Below, in pieces: positions 32,136-40,861 of a stretch of DNA of 64,000 nt. Under the pieces are notes generated by a model, which was given only the letters and a program-made list of their open reading frames with translations, searched no databases and was not told where the DNA came from. Positions within the stretch are counted from its first letter, which is position 1; each line of letters begins with the position of its first letter. Made by a program: the position numbers and the translations under genes. The stretch is from Occultella glacieicola (GTDB lineage Bacteria; Actinomycetota; Actinomycetes; Actinomycetales; Beutenbergiaceae): positions 62,001-126,000 of the forward strand of contig NZ_SMNA01000012.1 of the NCBI RefSeq assembly GCF_004353825.1, written 5' to 3'.

Positions 32136-33329
32136 TCAGAAGTAGGAGTGGACGGTGCCGACCTGGCGGTACGCGTCGTCCACGAGGACCGCGCGGGGCC
32201 ACTTGTCGTGGAGCGTGCAGGGGTGCGACGTGCCCAGCACCACGAGTTCTCCGACGGCGGGTTCCGCGCCGGCGGCCGTGCGCACGAAGGCGTGCTGGTC
32301 GTTCAGCTCGAACACCTCGGCATCCTCGAGCGGGCGCAGCACGCCGTCGCGGCGGTACCCCAGCGGAACCGGCAGCCCCTGGTCGTAGGGCACGTCCCGC
32401 CGTCCGGCATTGAGGATCACCAAGCCCGGTTCGGGCACGGACAGGACCTGTGCCCACACCTCACCGGCGGCGATGAAGCCGCCGTCGGCAGCAGACCCCA
32501 GCGGCGAGAGTCGCCGATAGAGGCCGTGGTCATGGGTGAGGTACGCGCCGCTGCGCAGGACGGTGCGCACCGGGCGCCCAGCCTCACGGACGGCCCCGAA
32601 CACCTCCGCGACCACGTCGAAATACAGGCTGCCGCCGGCACTCAGCAGGTACTCGGAGGCGCGGCCGTCCAGCCGGCCCGCCCCGGCGACCCGCTCGAAG
32701 TGCCCGACGACGTCCCCCAGGTAGGCGGCCACGGCACCCAGCGCCTCGGGGTCCCGCGAATGGCTGACGCTGCCCTCGTAGCCGGCCAGGCCCACGAGCG
32801 CCAACACCGCCGACGCGGCCACGGCCCGGGCCACCTCGTCCACGGCCGCGGCGGTCCGGCAGCCGGTCCGCCCACCCGGGTGCCCCACCTCGAGGAGCAC
32901 CGGCAACGCCGGCCCGTTGGCCTCGAGCGCCGCCTCGAGCAGCCGCACCCCCGCCACCGAGTCCACGTAGCAGAGGAACTCGAAGCCCCGGTCGCCGGCG
33001 AGTTCCGCCTGCACCCAGGCGGCGAAGGCCGGGTCCACCAGCTGGTTGGCCATCAGGATCCGCCGGGCGCCCGCGCGCCGGAACACCCGCGCCTGGGCCG
33101 GGGTCGCCACGCTGACACCCCACGCCCCGACCCGCTCCTGGAACTCCCAGAGTTCGGGCGAGACGGCCGTCTTGCCGTGCGGGGCCAGGCTGACCCCACG
33201 CTCGGCGCAGAAGCGGGCCATCAGATCGGCGTTGTGCCGCAGCGCCGGCTCCTTCAGCAGGAGCGCCGGCCAGGCCACGCCCGAGCCGGGCTCGAAGACC
33301 GTCGGGGTGGCGCCGTCGTCGGGGTTCAT
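32136..33329 (-). CDS. Fold-III PLP amino-acid lyase (D-threonine aldolase/D-serine dehydratase-like)
   Basis: 397 residues of the alanine-racemase-like fold. Lys53 in APHGKTAVSP forms the PLP Schiff base; near the C-terminus GTSHPCTLHDKW gives His369 and Cys371, the metal site found in DSD1-type D-serine dehydratases, D-threonine aldolases and D-3-hydroxyaspartate aldolases. Sequence alone does not separate dehydration from retro-aldol cleavage, but RidA next door favours an enamine-forming dehydratase. The M20 peptidase upstream could release its amino-acid substrate from an N-acyl or peptide precursor. Confidence 0.88.
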   Translation of the reverse strand: MNPDDGATPTVFEPGSGVAWPALLLKEPALRHNADLMARFCAERGVSLAPHGKTAVSPELWEFQERVGAWGVSVATPAQARVFRRAGARRILMANQLVDPAFAAWVQAELAGDRGFEFLCYVDSVAGVRLLEAALEANGPALPVLLEVGHPGGRTGCRTAAAVDEVARAVAASAVLALVGLAGYEGSVSHSRDPEALGAVAAYLGDVVGHFERVAGAGRLDGRASEYLLSAGGSLYFDVVAEVFGAVREAGRPVRTVLRSGAYLTHDHGLYRRLSPLGSAADGGFIAAGEVWAQVLSVPEPGLVILNAGRRDVPYDQGLPVPLGYRRDGVLRPLEDAEVFELNDQHAFVRTAAGAEPAVGELVVLGTSHPCTLHDKWPRAVLVDDAYRQVGTVHSYF

Positions 33330-33356
33330 GAGTTCGTTCCTCGTGGTCGGCGGAGG

Positions 33357-34526
33357 TCAGTGCGGGGGTGCGGGCGCCAGCATGATGGCGCGGGCGATCT
33401 CGACGGCGTCGGCCAGTTCGGCGAGGTCGATCGACTCGTCCGGGGTGTGGGCGTCGGCGATCGAGCCCGGCCCGAGCACCACGGCGGGGATGCCGGCAGC
33501 GGCGATCTTGCTGGCGTCACTGCCCCAGCCGGTGCCGATGGCGTCGGCATCGCGGCCCACCCGGGCGAGAACGTCGCGCACACCTGCGACGAACCGGTCG
33601 CCCGGGTCGTTGTCCAGGGCCAGGTCGGTGAGGAACGGTGGCTCCACGGTGACGTCCTCTCCGAACCGGTCGGTGATGCGGTCGCGAAGTTCGCGCCACA
33701 CCTGCTCGGGATCCTCACCCGGCAGCGTCCGGCGGTCCAGGCTCACGGCGCACTCGTTCGGCACCGTGTTCGGGCCGGTTCCGCCGCCGATGAGGGCGGG
33801 CACGAGGGACGCCGGGCCCACCAGTGGGTGCGGGGCGTCGGCGAGCGACGGCGTGACCTCCTCGGCGAGAAAGGTCACCACCCGGGCGATGGTCTCGATC
33901 GGGTTGTCGAGTCCCCAGGGACGGGAACTGTGCCCGCCGGGGCCGGTGGCGACGATCCGGCACCGCATCACGCCCTTGTGGGCCACCACCGCCCGAAGGT
34001 CGGTCGGTTCGCCGACGACGGCGCCGCTCACCTTCGTGGTCGCGTCCCGTTCGAGGTCCTCGAGCAGGCGCAGCACACCCCGGTACTCGTGCTCCTCGTC
34101 CGCGACGCCCGCCACGATGACGGTCCGCGGGGGCGGCTGCGGCGAGCGCGCGACGTCGCGCAGCGCGATCAGGAACGCGGCCAGCGGTCCCTTCGCGTCG
34201 CACGCTCCGCGGCCGAACAGGCGCCCGTCGCGCACCGTGGGCGTGAACGGCGGGGTGGTCATGTGCTCCACCTCGACCGTGTCCAGGTGGGACTCGAAGA
34301 GCACCGCGGTACCGGGGTCGCGCCCGGGGACGGTGGCGACGACGTTGCACCGCCCGTCGACCACGGGCCGGACCTCGGCGGCGATCCCCTGCGCGGCACA
34401 CCAGTCGGCGATCCGTTGGGCCACCGGCGTCTCCGCGGGCTCGGCCGCCCCCCGTGGGTTCACGCTCGGGACGGCGACCAGGTCCGAGAGCAGGGCGGTC
34501 GCGTCCGGGTTGATCGTGTCGGTCAT
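33357..34526 (-). CDS. M20-family metallopeptidase/deacylase (ArgE/DapE type)
   Basis: 389-residue dizinc hydrolase. Metal ligands and the catalytic glutamate can be followed: His80-x-Asp82 (ESHLDTVE), Asp110 (GRGACDAKG), Glu144-Glu145 (ADEEHE), Glu173 (GEPTDL) and a late His (AHTPDES). It removes an acyl or aminoacyl group from an amino acid; GHSSRPWG marks the dimerisation-domain histidine. It lies five bases after the permease gene and before the PLP lyase, so it may process the imported compound. ATG 34526 follows GAGGG closely. Confidence 0.92.
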   Translation of the reverse strand: MTDTINPDATALLSDLVAVPSVNPRGAAEPAETPVAQRIADWCAAQGIAAEVRPVVDGRCNVVATVPGRDPGTAVLFESHLDTVEVEHMTTPPFTPTVRDGRLFGRGACDAKGPLAAFLIALRDVARSPQPPPRTVIVAGVADEEHEYRGVLRLLEDLERDATTKVSGAVVGEPTDLRAVVAHKGVMRCRIVATGPGGHSSRPWGLDNPIETIARVVTFLAEEVTPSLADAPHPLVGPASLVPALIGGGTGPNTVPNECAVSLDRRTLPGEDPEQVWRELRDRITDRFGEDVTVEPPFLTDLALDNDPGDRFVAGVRDVLARVGRDADAIGTGWGSDASKIAAAGIPAVVLGPGSIADAHTPDESIDLAELADAVEIARAIMLAPAPPH

Positions 34527-34531
34527 GTCCC

Positions 34532-35362
34532 TCAGCCCTTCACGGCGCCGGCGGTCATGCCGGCGACCACGTACTTCTGTCCCAGCAGTGCCATCACGAT
34601 CATCGGGGCCGTAATGCTGACGCATGCGGCCATCAAGGCGCCCCAGTCGATGCTGGCGTAGCCGATGAAGTTGAAGATCGCCACCGGCAGGGTCCTGGTG
34701 TTCGTGCCGGACAGGACCAGGGCGAACACGAAGTTGTTCCACGAGAAGATGAAGGACAGGATCGCCGAGGTCGCGATGCCCGGGACCACCAGAGGGATCA
34801 CGATCCTTCGGAACGCCCCGATGTGGGTGAGCCCGTCCACCCGCGCGGCCTCCTCGAGCTCCACGGGCACGCCCTCGAACACCCCGATCATCACCCAGAC
34901 GATCAGCGGAACCGAGATGAACATGTGCGAGATGATCAGCGAGCTGTAGCCACCGACCATCTGCAACGACGCGAAGATGAAGTACCACGGCACCAGCAGC
35001 GTCACGTGCGGGATCACCCGGGACAGCAACACCAGGCCGGACGACTTCGCCATCCCGAACCGCTGCATCGAGAACGCCGCAGGCACCCCGATCAGCAGGG
35101 AGAGCGCCGTCGAACCGACGCCGATCACGAGGCTGTTGAAGAAGAACTGCAGGAAGTCGGCCTGCGCGAAGACGGCCGAGTAGTTCTGCAGGGTCGGCGT
35201 GAAGGAGAACGTGCTGGACGGGTCGTAGATGTCGATGTTCGTCTTGAACGACGCGAGCAGCATCCACACGATCGGGGCCAGGCAGATCAGCCCGAACACG
35301 ATCAGCAGAACGGCCCGGAGCCCGACGAATCCTCGGGACTCGAGGGAGGAACGCGCCTTCAC
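34532..35362 (-). CDS. CUT1 ABC importer permease, MalG type
   Basis: 276-residue permease with the EEAARVDGLT docking loop and the MTAGAVKG tail. GTG 35362 was chosen since it forms a GTGA overlap with the partner permease and AAGGAG lies 8 bases upstream; the frame is open far beyond, but that part only mirrors the other permease. It works with 35359-36285 and 36356-37630. CUT1 importers usually carry sugars, so their association with an amino-acid-processing set is notable. Confidence 0.92.
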   Translation of the reverse strand: MKARSSLESRGFVGLRAVLLIVFGLICLAPIVWMLLASFKTNIDIYDPSSTFSFTPTLQNYSAVFAQADFLQFFFNSLVIGVGSTALSLLIGVPAAFSMQRFGMAKSSGLVLLSRVIPHVTLLVPWYFIFASLQMVGGYSSLIISHMFISVPLIVWVMIGVFEGVPVELEEAARVDGLTHIGAFRRIVIPLVVPGIATSAILSFIFSWNNFVFALVLSGTNTRTLPVAIFNFIGYASIDWGALMAACVSITAPMIVMALLGQKYVVAGMTAGAVKG

Positions 35363-36285
35363 CGGACCTTCTCCTTCCGCCGCATGTTGAGCACCACGAG
35401 CACACCGACGATGATCAGGAAGTAGATCAGCACCAGGGCCGCGGCCATGCCGTACTCGTTGTAGTCGAAGCTCAGGGCGTACGCGTAGATGTTCAGGGTC
35501 TCGACCTCGTGCGAGGACCCACCACCGGTGCCCTTCGTCACGTAGAGCAGGTCGAAGGTCTTCATCGCGTCGATGCTGCGCAGGAGCAGCGCGGCGATCA
35601 CCGTCGTCTTCAGCATCGGCAGGGTCACGTGCCAGAACCGCTGCCAGTTCGAGGCGCCGTCGATCCGGGCCGCCTCCTGCTGTTCCTCCGGTAGGCCGAC
35701 GAGCCCGGCGAGCAGGATCAGGATCACCATCGGGGTCCACTGCCACACGTCCACGAGCATCAGGGTGCCCAGCGCGGTGGACGGGTCGGAGATCCAGCCC
35801 TGGGCGGGTAGCCCGAGCCAGCCCAGGAGCTGGTTGGCGAACCCGACCGTCGGTTCGAAGATCAGCAGCCACATCATGGCCACGGCCACAGGGGTGGCCA
35901 CCAGCGGCAGCAGCATGACCACCCGGATGAGGCCACGCCCCATGAACGGGCGCCGGAGCAGCAGGGCCACGGCCATGCCGATGGTCATCTCGAGGGTGAC
36001 CGCGACGGCGGTGAAGATCACCGTGCGCCACACCGCGGGCCAGAACCGCGCAGTGTCGGTGAGGATGCTGACGTAGTTCTCGAACCAGACGAAGTCGAAG
36101 GCCCTCTGGATGGAGCCTTCCGCGTCGGTGAAGCTCAGCACCACGGTGTACAGCAGCGGCACCACCATCAGGGCGATCACGAAGATGATCGCCGGTGCCG
36201 CGAGCACCCACTTGCGGTGCTTGTTGGCCCAGTCGGAGAACCCGTCCCAGGGTCGCCGCGGTCGACCGGTCACCACTGTGCTCAT
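35359..36285 (-). CDS. CUT1 ABC importer permease, MalF type
   Basis: 308 residues: soluble N-terminus to about 27, first helix at about 28-52, then the transport domain with the QEAARIDGAS loop. It ends with a basic tail (NMRRKEKVR) in the cytoplasm. The 70-bp gap to the binding-protein gene has only a loose 6-bp repeat (GCCGCC at 36309, GGCGGC at 36337), not the strong stem-loop found in three sister operons. Confidence 0.93.
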   Translation of the reverse strand: MSTVVTGRPRRPWDGFSDWANKHRKWVLAAPAIIFVIALMVVPLLYTVVLSFTDAEGSIQRAFDFVWFENYVSILTDTARFWPAVWRTVIFTAVAVTLEMTIGMAVALLLRRPFMGRGLIRVVMLLPLVATPVAVAMMWLLIFEPTVGFANQLLGWLGLPAQGWISDPSTALGTLMLVDVWQWTPMVILILLAGLVGLPEEQQEAARIDGASNWQRFWHVTLPMLKTTVIAALLLRSIDAMKTFDLLYVTKGTGGGSSHEVETLNIYAYALSFDYNEYGMAAALVLIYFLIIVGVLVVLNMRRKEKVR

Positions 36286-36355
36286 CCGTGCCCACCTCCT
36301 TCGTCGTCGCCGCCGTGCCGCGTCAGGACCGACCCGGGCGGCCTCGTGCTCAGGG

Positions 36356-37630
36356 TCACTCGTTCTCTTCGGCGAGGAACTCGTTGAACGCCCCGTCGGC
36401 GGCGTCGAGTGCCGCGTCCACGTCGCCGCCCTCGATCGAGGTCACGATCGGGTCGCCGACGATGTCGCGGGCCCGGCTGACGTTCAGCACCACGGGGTGG
36501 CTGTAGCCGACACCGACCTCCGCGCTGCTGCGCTGGGCCTCGGCGAGGTCCGCCGGGATGTCCGGCATCTCGGTCTCCCATGCGGAGGCCCGCGCCCCGA
36601 TGACGCCGTTCTCCTGCGCCACCAGGGTGTTCTCCTGGTTCGTCGCCCAGCGGATGAACTCCCAGGCGGAGTCCTGGTTGTTGGAACTGCCCGGGACGGC
36701 GAGCGCCCAGGACGGCACGTTGGTGGGGCGGGAGCCGGCCGGCCCCTCGGGGAACTGGGCGAAGCCCACGACGTCGCTGACGGTCGAGTTCGCCGGGTCG
36801 GTGGCGTTGGTGTAGAGGCTGTCCGCCTCGGTGTAGAACGCGGCACGGCCCTGGGTGAAGATGCCCATCGCCTCGGGCCAGCTCATGTTCGTGACTCCGG
36901 GCGGGCCGTAGTTGCGGAGCATGTCGCCGTAGAAGGTGTAGGCCTCCCGTGCCTCGGGGGTGCCGATGCCGGACGTGCCGTCCTCGGCCACCCAGTCGGC
37001 CCCGTAGCTGTAGAGGAAACTGGAGAACTGGGTCACCGCAGCCGCGCGGGCGCCGCGGGAGACGAACCCGTACACGTCGGGGTTCTGGTTCTGGATCGTC
37101 TGCGCCGCGGCCTCGAGTTCCTCGAGGGTCTGCGGGACCTCGAGCCCCGCGGCCTCGAGCAGGTCGGTGCGGTAGTACAGCACCTCACGCTCGGTCGCCA
37201 GCGGCACCCCGAGCACCCGGTCCTCCAGAGTGACGGACTCCTGTGGGCCCTCCTGGAAGTCGCTCCAGTCCCATTCCTCGTCCGTGGTCGCGTGCTCGGT
37301 GAGGTCCGCGAGCCACCCGTTCCGGTCGAAGGTGCGGATCTCCTGGAGAGGACGGACCATCATCACGTCGATGTCGTCGGCGTTGGCGTTCAGGCGAACG
37401 TTGAGCTGCTGCGAGAGCTGATCCTCGGTGTAGGAGGTCACCTCGACGTTCAGGCCGGACTCGGCCTCGAAGTCCTCGACGTTCGCCAGCACCGCGTCGG
37501 TCCACGGGTGGTTCGCGACGGCGATGTTGATCGTGTCGTCCGTGCCACCACCGCTGCACCCGGCCAGGACCATCGCCCCGGTGGCGAGGGTGGCTCCGAG
37601 CATCCACGTGCGCCGATACCGCATACTCAT
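36356..37630 (-). CDS. Extracellular solute-binding lipoprotein, CUT1 family 1
   Basis: 424 residues. Signal MSMRYRRTWMLGAT..., lipobox LAGC (Cys25). The mature chain starts INIAVANHPWTDAVLANV, closer to the glycerol-phosphate/sugar-acid group of family 1 than to MalE. GGAGGAAAC precedes ATG 37630; a second ATG two codons on is a minor alternative. First gene of the leftward operon IV, divergent from the YheO-type regulator. Confidence 0.92.
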   Translation of the reverse strand: MSMRYRRTWMLGATLATGAMVLAGCSGGGTDDTINIAVANHPWTDAVLANVEDFEAESGLNVEVTSYTEDQLSQQLNVRLNANADDIDVMMVRPLQEIRTFDRNGWLADLTEHATTDEEWDWSDFQEGPQESVTLEDRVLGVPLATEREVLYYRTDLLEAAGLEVPQTLEELEAAAQTIQNQNPDVYGFVSRGARAAAVTQFSSFLYSYGADWVAEDGTSGIGTPEAREAYTFYGDMLRNYGPPGVTNMSWPEAMGIFTQGRAAFYTEADSLYTNATDPANSTVSDVVGFAQFPEGPAGSRPTNVPSWALAVPGSSNNQDSAWEFIRWATNQENTLVAQENGVIGARASAWETEMPDIPADLAEAQRSSAEVGVGYSHPVVLNVSRARDIVGDPIVTSIEGGDVDAALDAADGAFNEFLAEENE

Positions 37631-37690
37631 GTTTCCTCCATCGGTGACTCCGTCGTCGGGCCGGTGGCGGTGCCAACCGGTGCGATCTAA

Positions 37691-37730
37691 CCGAACTTCT
37701 ATCAAGTTAACGGAATTTCTACAGTACGCT
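37691..37730. promoter_or_regulatory. Operator and promoter region of the YheO-type regulator
   Basis: Palindrome AACTT (37694-37698), CTATC, AAGTT (37704-37708). Imperfect direct repeats CCGAACTTCTA (37691-37701) and CGGAATTTCTA (37711-37721) are two helical turns apart. TACGCT at 37725-37730 is a likely -10 for the regulator, and ATCTAA at 37685-37690, read leftward as TTAGAT, for the importer operon. No gene lies in the 135-bp gap. Confidence 0.6.
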
Positions 37731-37765
37731 GGACATGCTGTCAAAACACCCGAGGAAGGGCCGAC

Positions 37766-38458
37766 ATGACCGACGCCGACGTGGAGAGCGCCCCGGCCGG
37801 GGCGAAACCGACCTTCGAGAGCATCGACGACCTCTACGCCGTGCTGCATCCGGTCATGCGCGCGATCACGAGCGCCGTCGGCCCGCATTGCGAGGTGGTG
37901 CTCCACGACCTCACGGCGCGGTCGATGGAGAGCACCATCTACGCGATCGAGAACGGGGTGGTCACGGGCCGCTCCGTGGGTGGACCGTCGACGAACCTGG
38001 GCCTGGGCGTGCTGCAGGACGAGCAGGCCAACCACGACGCGTTCGGCTACCACGGACGTACCTCCGACGGCCGTGACCTGCACTGCTCGTCGGTCTACTA
38101 CCGCAACCGGGCCGGCTCGGTGATCGCGGCTTTCTGCATCAACATCGACCTGACCGCGGTCCAGAACGCCCAGGCGATCCTGGCTGCGCTGCTGCCGGCG
38201 GACGGCGAGTCCGCACCCCAGGAGATCGTCGGGCCCGACATCCAGATGGTCCTCGAGGACATGATCGACACCGCGGTCAAGTCGATCGGCAAGCCGGTGA
38301 GCCTGATGACGAAGGCCGACCGGATCAAAGTGCTGCGGCTGCTCGAGGAACGGGGCGCGTTCCACATCAAGCGCGCCGTCGACCGGGTCGCTGCCCGCTT
38401 GGGCATCTCGAAGGTCACCGCCTACAGCGACCTGGAGTCGGTCCGCAGCGCCCGCTAG
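37766..38458 (+). CDS. YheO/DauR-type transcriptional regulator (PAS_6 plus HTH_22)
   Basis: 230 residues. A PAS-like ligand domain (about 20-135; SAVGPHCEVVLHDLTARSME, AAFCINIDLT) and a C-terminal HTH (about 175-228; AVDRVAARLGISKVTAYSDL). The best studied relative, DauR of Pseudomonas, represses D-arginine use, which agrees with the D-amino-acid-like enzymes in the divergent operon. GAGGAAGG precedes ATG 37766. It likely binds the palindrome at 37694-37708. Confidence 0.9.
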   Translation: MTDADVESAPAGAKPTFESIDDLYAVLHPVMRAITSAVGPHCEVVLHDLTARSMESTIYAIENGVVTGRSVGGPSTNLGLGVLQDEQANHDAFGYHGRTSDGRDLHCSSVYYRNRAGSVIAAFCINIDLTAVQNAQAILAALLPADGESAPQEIVGPDIQMVLEDMIDTAVKSIGKPVSLMTKADRIKVLRLLEERGAFHIKRAVDRVAARLGISKVTAYSDLESVRSAR

Positions 38459-38488
38459 TTCGGCGTGAGCCCGCGAGCCGCGCGGTTC

Positions 38489-39667
38489 CTAGCGCCAGCC
38501 ACCCTGGGCCACCACGGACCCGGTGACATCCCGGCGATACCGACCGGGCGAGCGCCCGGTGTGCTTCTTGAACGCGACCCCCATGTACTCCGCGTGCGGA
38601 AAACCGAGGTGCTCCGCGATCCGCGTCATGGTCCAGTCCGTGGAGCCGAGCAGCTCTGCCACCTGGTTCATCCGCACCCGCAGGATCTCGGTGTGCACGG
38701 TCCGGCCCAAGTGCTTGAGGAAGCGCAGGTCGAGGGCCCGCCGGGACAGGCCCACCTCCCGCAGCACCTCGGTCACGGTGATGTTGCGGCCCGCATGGTT
38801 CCGGATGAAGCGCAGCGCCTGCGCCACGGTCACGTCGTCGACCGAGAGGAGGTCCGATGACTGACGCACCACCACCCGGACCGGCGGGATCAGGCGCAGT
38901 CCGGGTTCGACGGTCTCCCCGGCCATCATCCGATCCAGGAGCTCGGCCGCGAGGTACCCGGTGCGTCGCGTGTTCGGCTCGATGCTGGAGAGGGCGGGCG
39001 AGGAGAGGGTACCGAGCAGTTCATCGTTGTCGACCCCGATGACGGCCACCTGGTCGGGAACCTCCAGGCCGGCGATCTTGCAGGCCTCCAGCACCTCCTG
39101 GCCGGCGATGTCGTAGGCGGCGAGCACACCCACGGGCCTGGGCAGTCCGGCCAGCCACCGGACCAGTCGGTCTCGGTCGGTGGCCTTCTTGCCGGTCGGC
39201 CGCAGTCGGAACTCCAGGGCCGGGGCTCCATACACCTCCGAGTGCTGGACGAAGCTCTCCGCTCGCTTCACCGACCAGCCATACCGAGGGTCGCCACAGA
39301 AGGCGAAGTGCCGGATCCCCCGTTCGGCGAAATGCTCGACCGCCCACCGGGCGATCTGGTCGTCGTCCGTCTCCGCGCCGGGCAGTTCCGGCACCAGCCG
39401 ACCGGCGGAGAGATCCACGGCCGGCAGTCCGAGACGCCGCACGAAGGCAGCCGCCTCCGGGCTCTCGATCCTCGCCAACACCCCGTCGCCGGTCCAGCCC
39501 TCGAGCCACGAGAAGTCGGTCTCGAGCCGCGAATGCTCCACCAGATAGAGCGACCAGCCCCGGTGCACCGCGACGTACTCACGCACCCCGTGCAGGAGCC
39601 CGCGCGCGTACCCGTTGGAGGTCTCCACGAGCAGCGCCACGTGTCTCGTCGACTCCGATCCGGGCAC
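38489..39667 (-). CDS. XylR-type AraC-family regulator, second copy
   Basis: 392 residues with the same two-domain layout as the protein at 19487-20668: sugar-sensor domain (VALLVETSNGYARGLLHGV, AYDIAGQEVLEA, VIGVDNDELLGTL) then AraC HTH pair (MTRIAEHLGFPHAEYMGVAF, GRSPGRYRRD). Large parts are identical between the two, so they arose by duplication and probably sense related sugars. GTG 39667 lies 6 bases after TAGAAT (read leftward, 39679-39674), so it looks leaderless. Divergent from cassette V. Confidence 0.93.
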   Translation of the reverse strand: MPGSESTRHVALLVETSNGYARGLLHGVREYVAVHRGWSLYLVEHSRLETDFSWLEGWTGDGVLARIESPEAAAFVRRLGLPAVDLSAGRLVPELPGAETDDDQIARWAVEHFAERGIRHFAFCGDPRYGWSVKRAESFVQHSEVYGAPALEFRLRPTGKKATDRDRLVRWLAGLPRPVGVLAAYDIAGQEVLEACKIAGLEVPDQVAVIGVDNDELLGTLSSPALSSIEPNTRRTGYLAAELLDRMMAGETVEPGLRLIPPVRVVVRQSSDLLSVDDVTVAQALRFIRNHAGRNITVTEVLREVGLSRRALDLRFLKHLGRTVHTEILRVRMNQVAELLGSTDWTMTRIAEHLGFPHAEYMGVAFKKHTGRSPGRYRRDVTGSVVAQGGWR

Positions 39668-39699
39668 GTAAATATTCTACAGAGTCCTGCTAAATTACG
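39667..39699. promoter_or_regulatory. Inverted repeat in the divergent control region of cassette V
   Basis: CGTAA (39667-39671) and TTACG (39695-39699) bracket a region that includes the leftward -10 TAGAAT (39679-39674). Half-sites extend to CGTAAATA and, from the other strand, CGTAATTTA. This could be the site of the second XylR-type regulator. It is unlike the TCCCA sites of the first copy. The whole gap is only 81 bp. Confidence 0.5.
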
Positions 39700-39748
39700 C
39701 ATGGTGATCGGCTGGGCCGCTTCATACGGTGGCAACAGGAGGTCACAG

Positions 39749-40861
39749 ATGACGACAAGCGTTCGCATTGCCATCGCAGGTCTCGGCTTCGGAGCCGAGT
39801 TCATTCCCATCTACCAGGCACACCCGGACACCGAACTGGTGGCCGTCTGTCAGCGCAGCGAGGATGCGCTGCGTCGGACCGCCGACCACTTCGGGATCGA
39901 GGGCCGCTACACGAACTTCGACGCCATGCTCGCCAACCCGGACATCGACGCGGTGCACATCAACACCCCGATCCCCGACCACGCGGCACAGTCGATCGCG
40001 GCCCTCCGGGCAGGCAAGCACGTCGCGTGTACGGTGCCGATGGCCACCACCGTCGACGAGTGCCGTGCCATCGTCCGGGCCGCTCAGGAGAGCGGCCGGA
40101 ACTACATGATGATGGAGACGGTCGTCTACTCCCGTGAGTTCCTGTACGCCAAGCAGCTGCTCACCGATGGCACCCTTGGCCGGATCCAGTTCCTGCGCGG
40201 CGCGCACCACCAGGAGATGGCCGGTTGGCCCGGGTATTGGGAGGGGCTGCCGCCGATGCACTACGCGACCCACGCCGTCAGCCCGTTGCTCGCGCTGACC
40301 GGCACCCTCGCCGAGAGCGTGGTGTGCCAGGGATCCGGCCGCATCTCCGAGGAGCTGACGGCGAAGTACGGCTCTCCCTTCGCCGTCGAGTCCGCGCTGC
40401 TCACCCTGCGCGACTCCCCGGTCGCCGCCGAGGTGGCGCGGTCGCTGTTCGAGACCGCCCGCGAGTACGTGGAGAGCTTCACCGTGTTCGGCGAGCACGC
40501 CACCTTCGAGTGGGAACAGACCCAGGGAGTCGGCCACGTGCTGCACGTGGGCGAGCAACCCGAGCGGGTGGAGGTCCCCGACTTCGCCCACCTGCTGCCC
40601 GCCGAGATCGCCCCGTTCACCACCCGCGGGGTCTATGACGACGACAACCAGCACCTCTCGTTCGTCCAGGGCAGCGGCCACGGCGGCTCACACCCCCACC
40701 TCGCCCACGAGTTCGTGCGCAGCATCGTCGAGGAGCGCGCCAGCGCGATCGACGCTCCCACGGCGGCGAACTGGACGTCCGTGGGCATCTGCGCCCACGA
40801 GTCGGCGATGGCCGGCGGCGAGCGGATCCAGATCCCGGACTTCGCGGCGGTACGGCTATGA
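39749..40861 (+). CDS. Divergent Gfo/Idh/MocA oxidoreductase lacking the EKP motif, second copy
   Basis: 370 residues. Shares GLGFGAEFIPIYQAHPD, MMMETVVYSREFL, PPMHYATHAV and GSGHGGSHPHLAHEFVRS with the protein at 27786-28877. The EKP motif is again replaced, Thr95-Val96-Pro97. ACAGGAGGTC gives a strong ribosome-binding site before ATG 39749. First gene of cassette V and overlapping the TIM-barrel isomerase gene by four bases, so the two products probably act together, for example oxidation at one carbon followed by isomerisation or elimination. Confidence 0.9.
   Translation: MTTSVRIAIAGLGFGAEFIPIYQAHPDTELVAVCQRSEDALRRTADHFGIEGRYTNFDAMLANPDIDAVHINTPIPDHAAQSIAALRAGKHVACTVPMATTVDECRAIVRAAQESGRNYMMMETVVYSREFLYAKQLLTDGTLGRIQFLRGAHHQEMAGWPGYWEGLPPMHYATHAVSPLLALTGTLAESVVCQGSGRISEELTAKYGSPFAVESALLTLRDSPVAAEVARSLFETAREYVESFTVFGEHATFEWEQTQGVGHVLHVGEQPERVEVPDFAHLLPAEIAPFTTRGVYDDDNQHLSFVQGSGHGGSHPHLAHEFVRSIVEERASAIDAPTAANWTSVGICAHESAMAGGERIQIPDFAAVRL

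Noticed and set aside
32085-34661. Open frame of 858 codons on the plus strand opposite the PLP lyase and M20 genes
   Set aside because: It is antisense to two genes with complete active-site motifs; composition is Arg/Gly/His/Val-rich without any recognisable domain, as expected for the mirror frame of high-GC coding DNA.
14641-37700. Ten-mer CCGAACTTCT shared by the gaps at 14641 and 37691 as a common operator
   Set aside because: The regulators next to the two sites belong to unrelated families and the flanks do not match; a chance 10-mer match in 64 kb of biased sequence is plausible.
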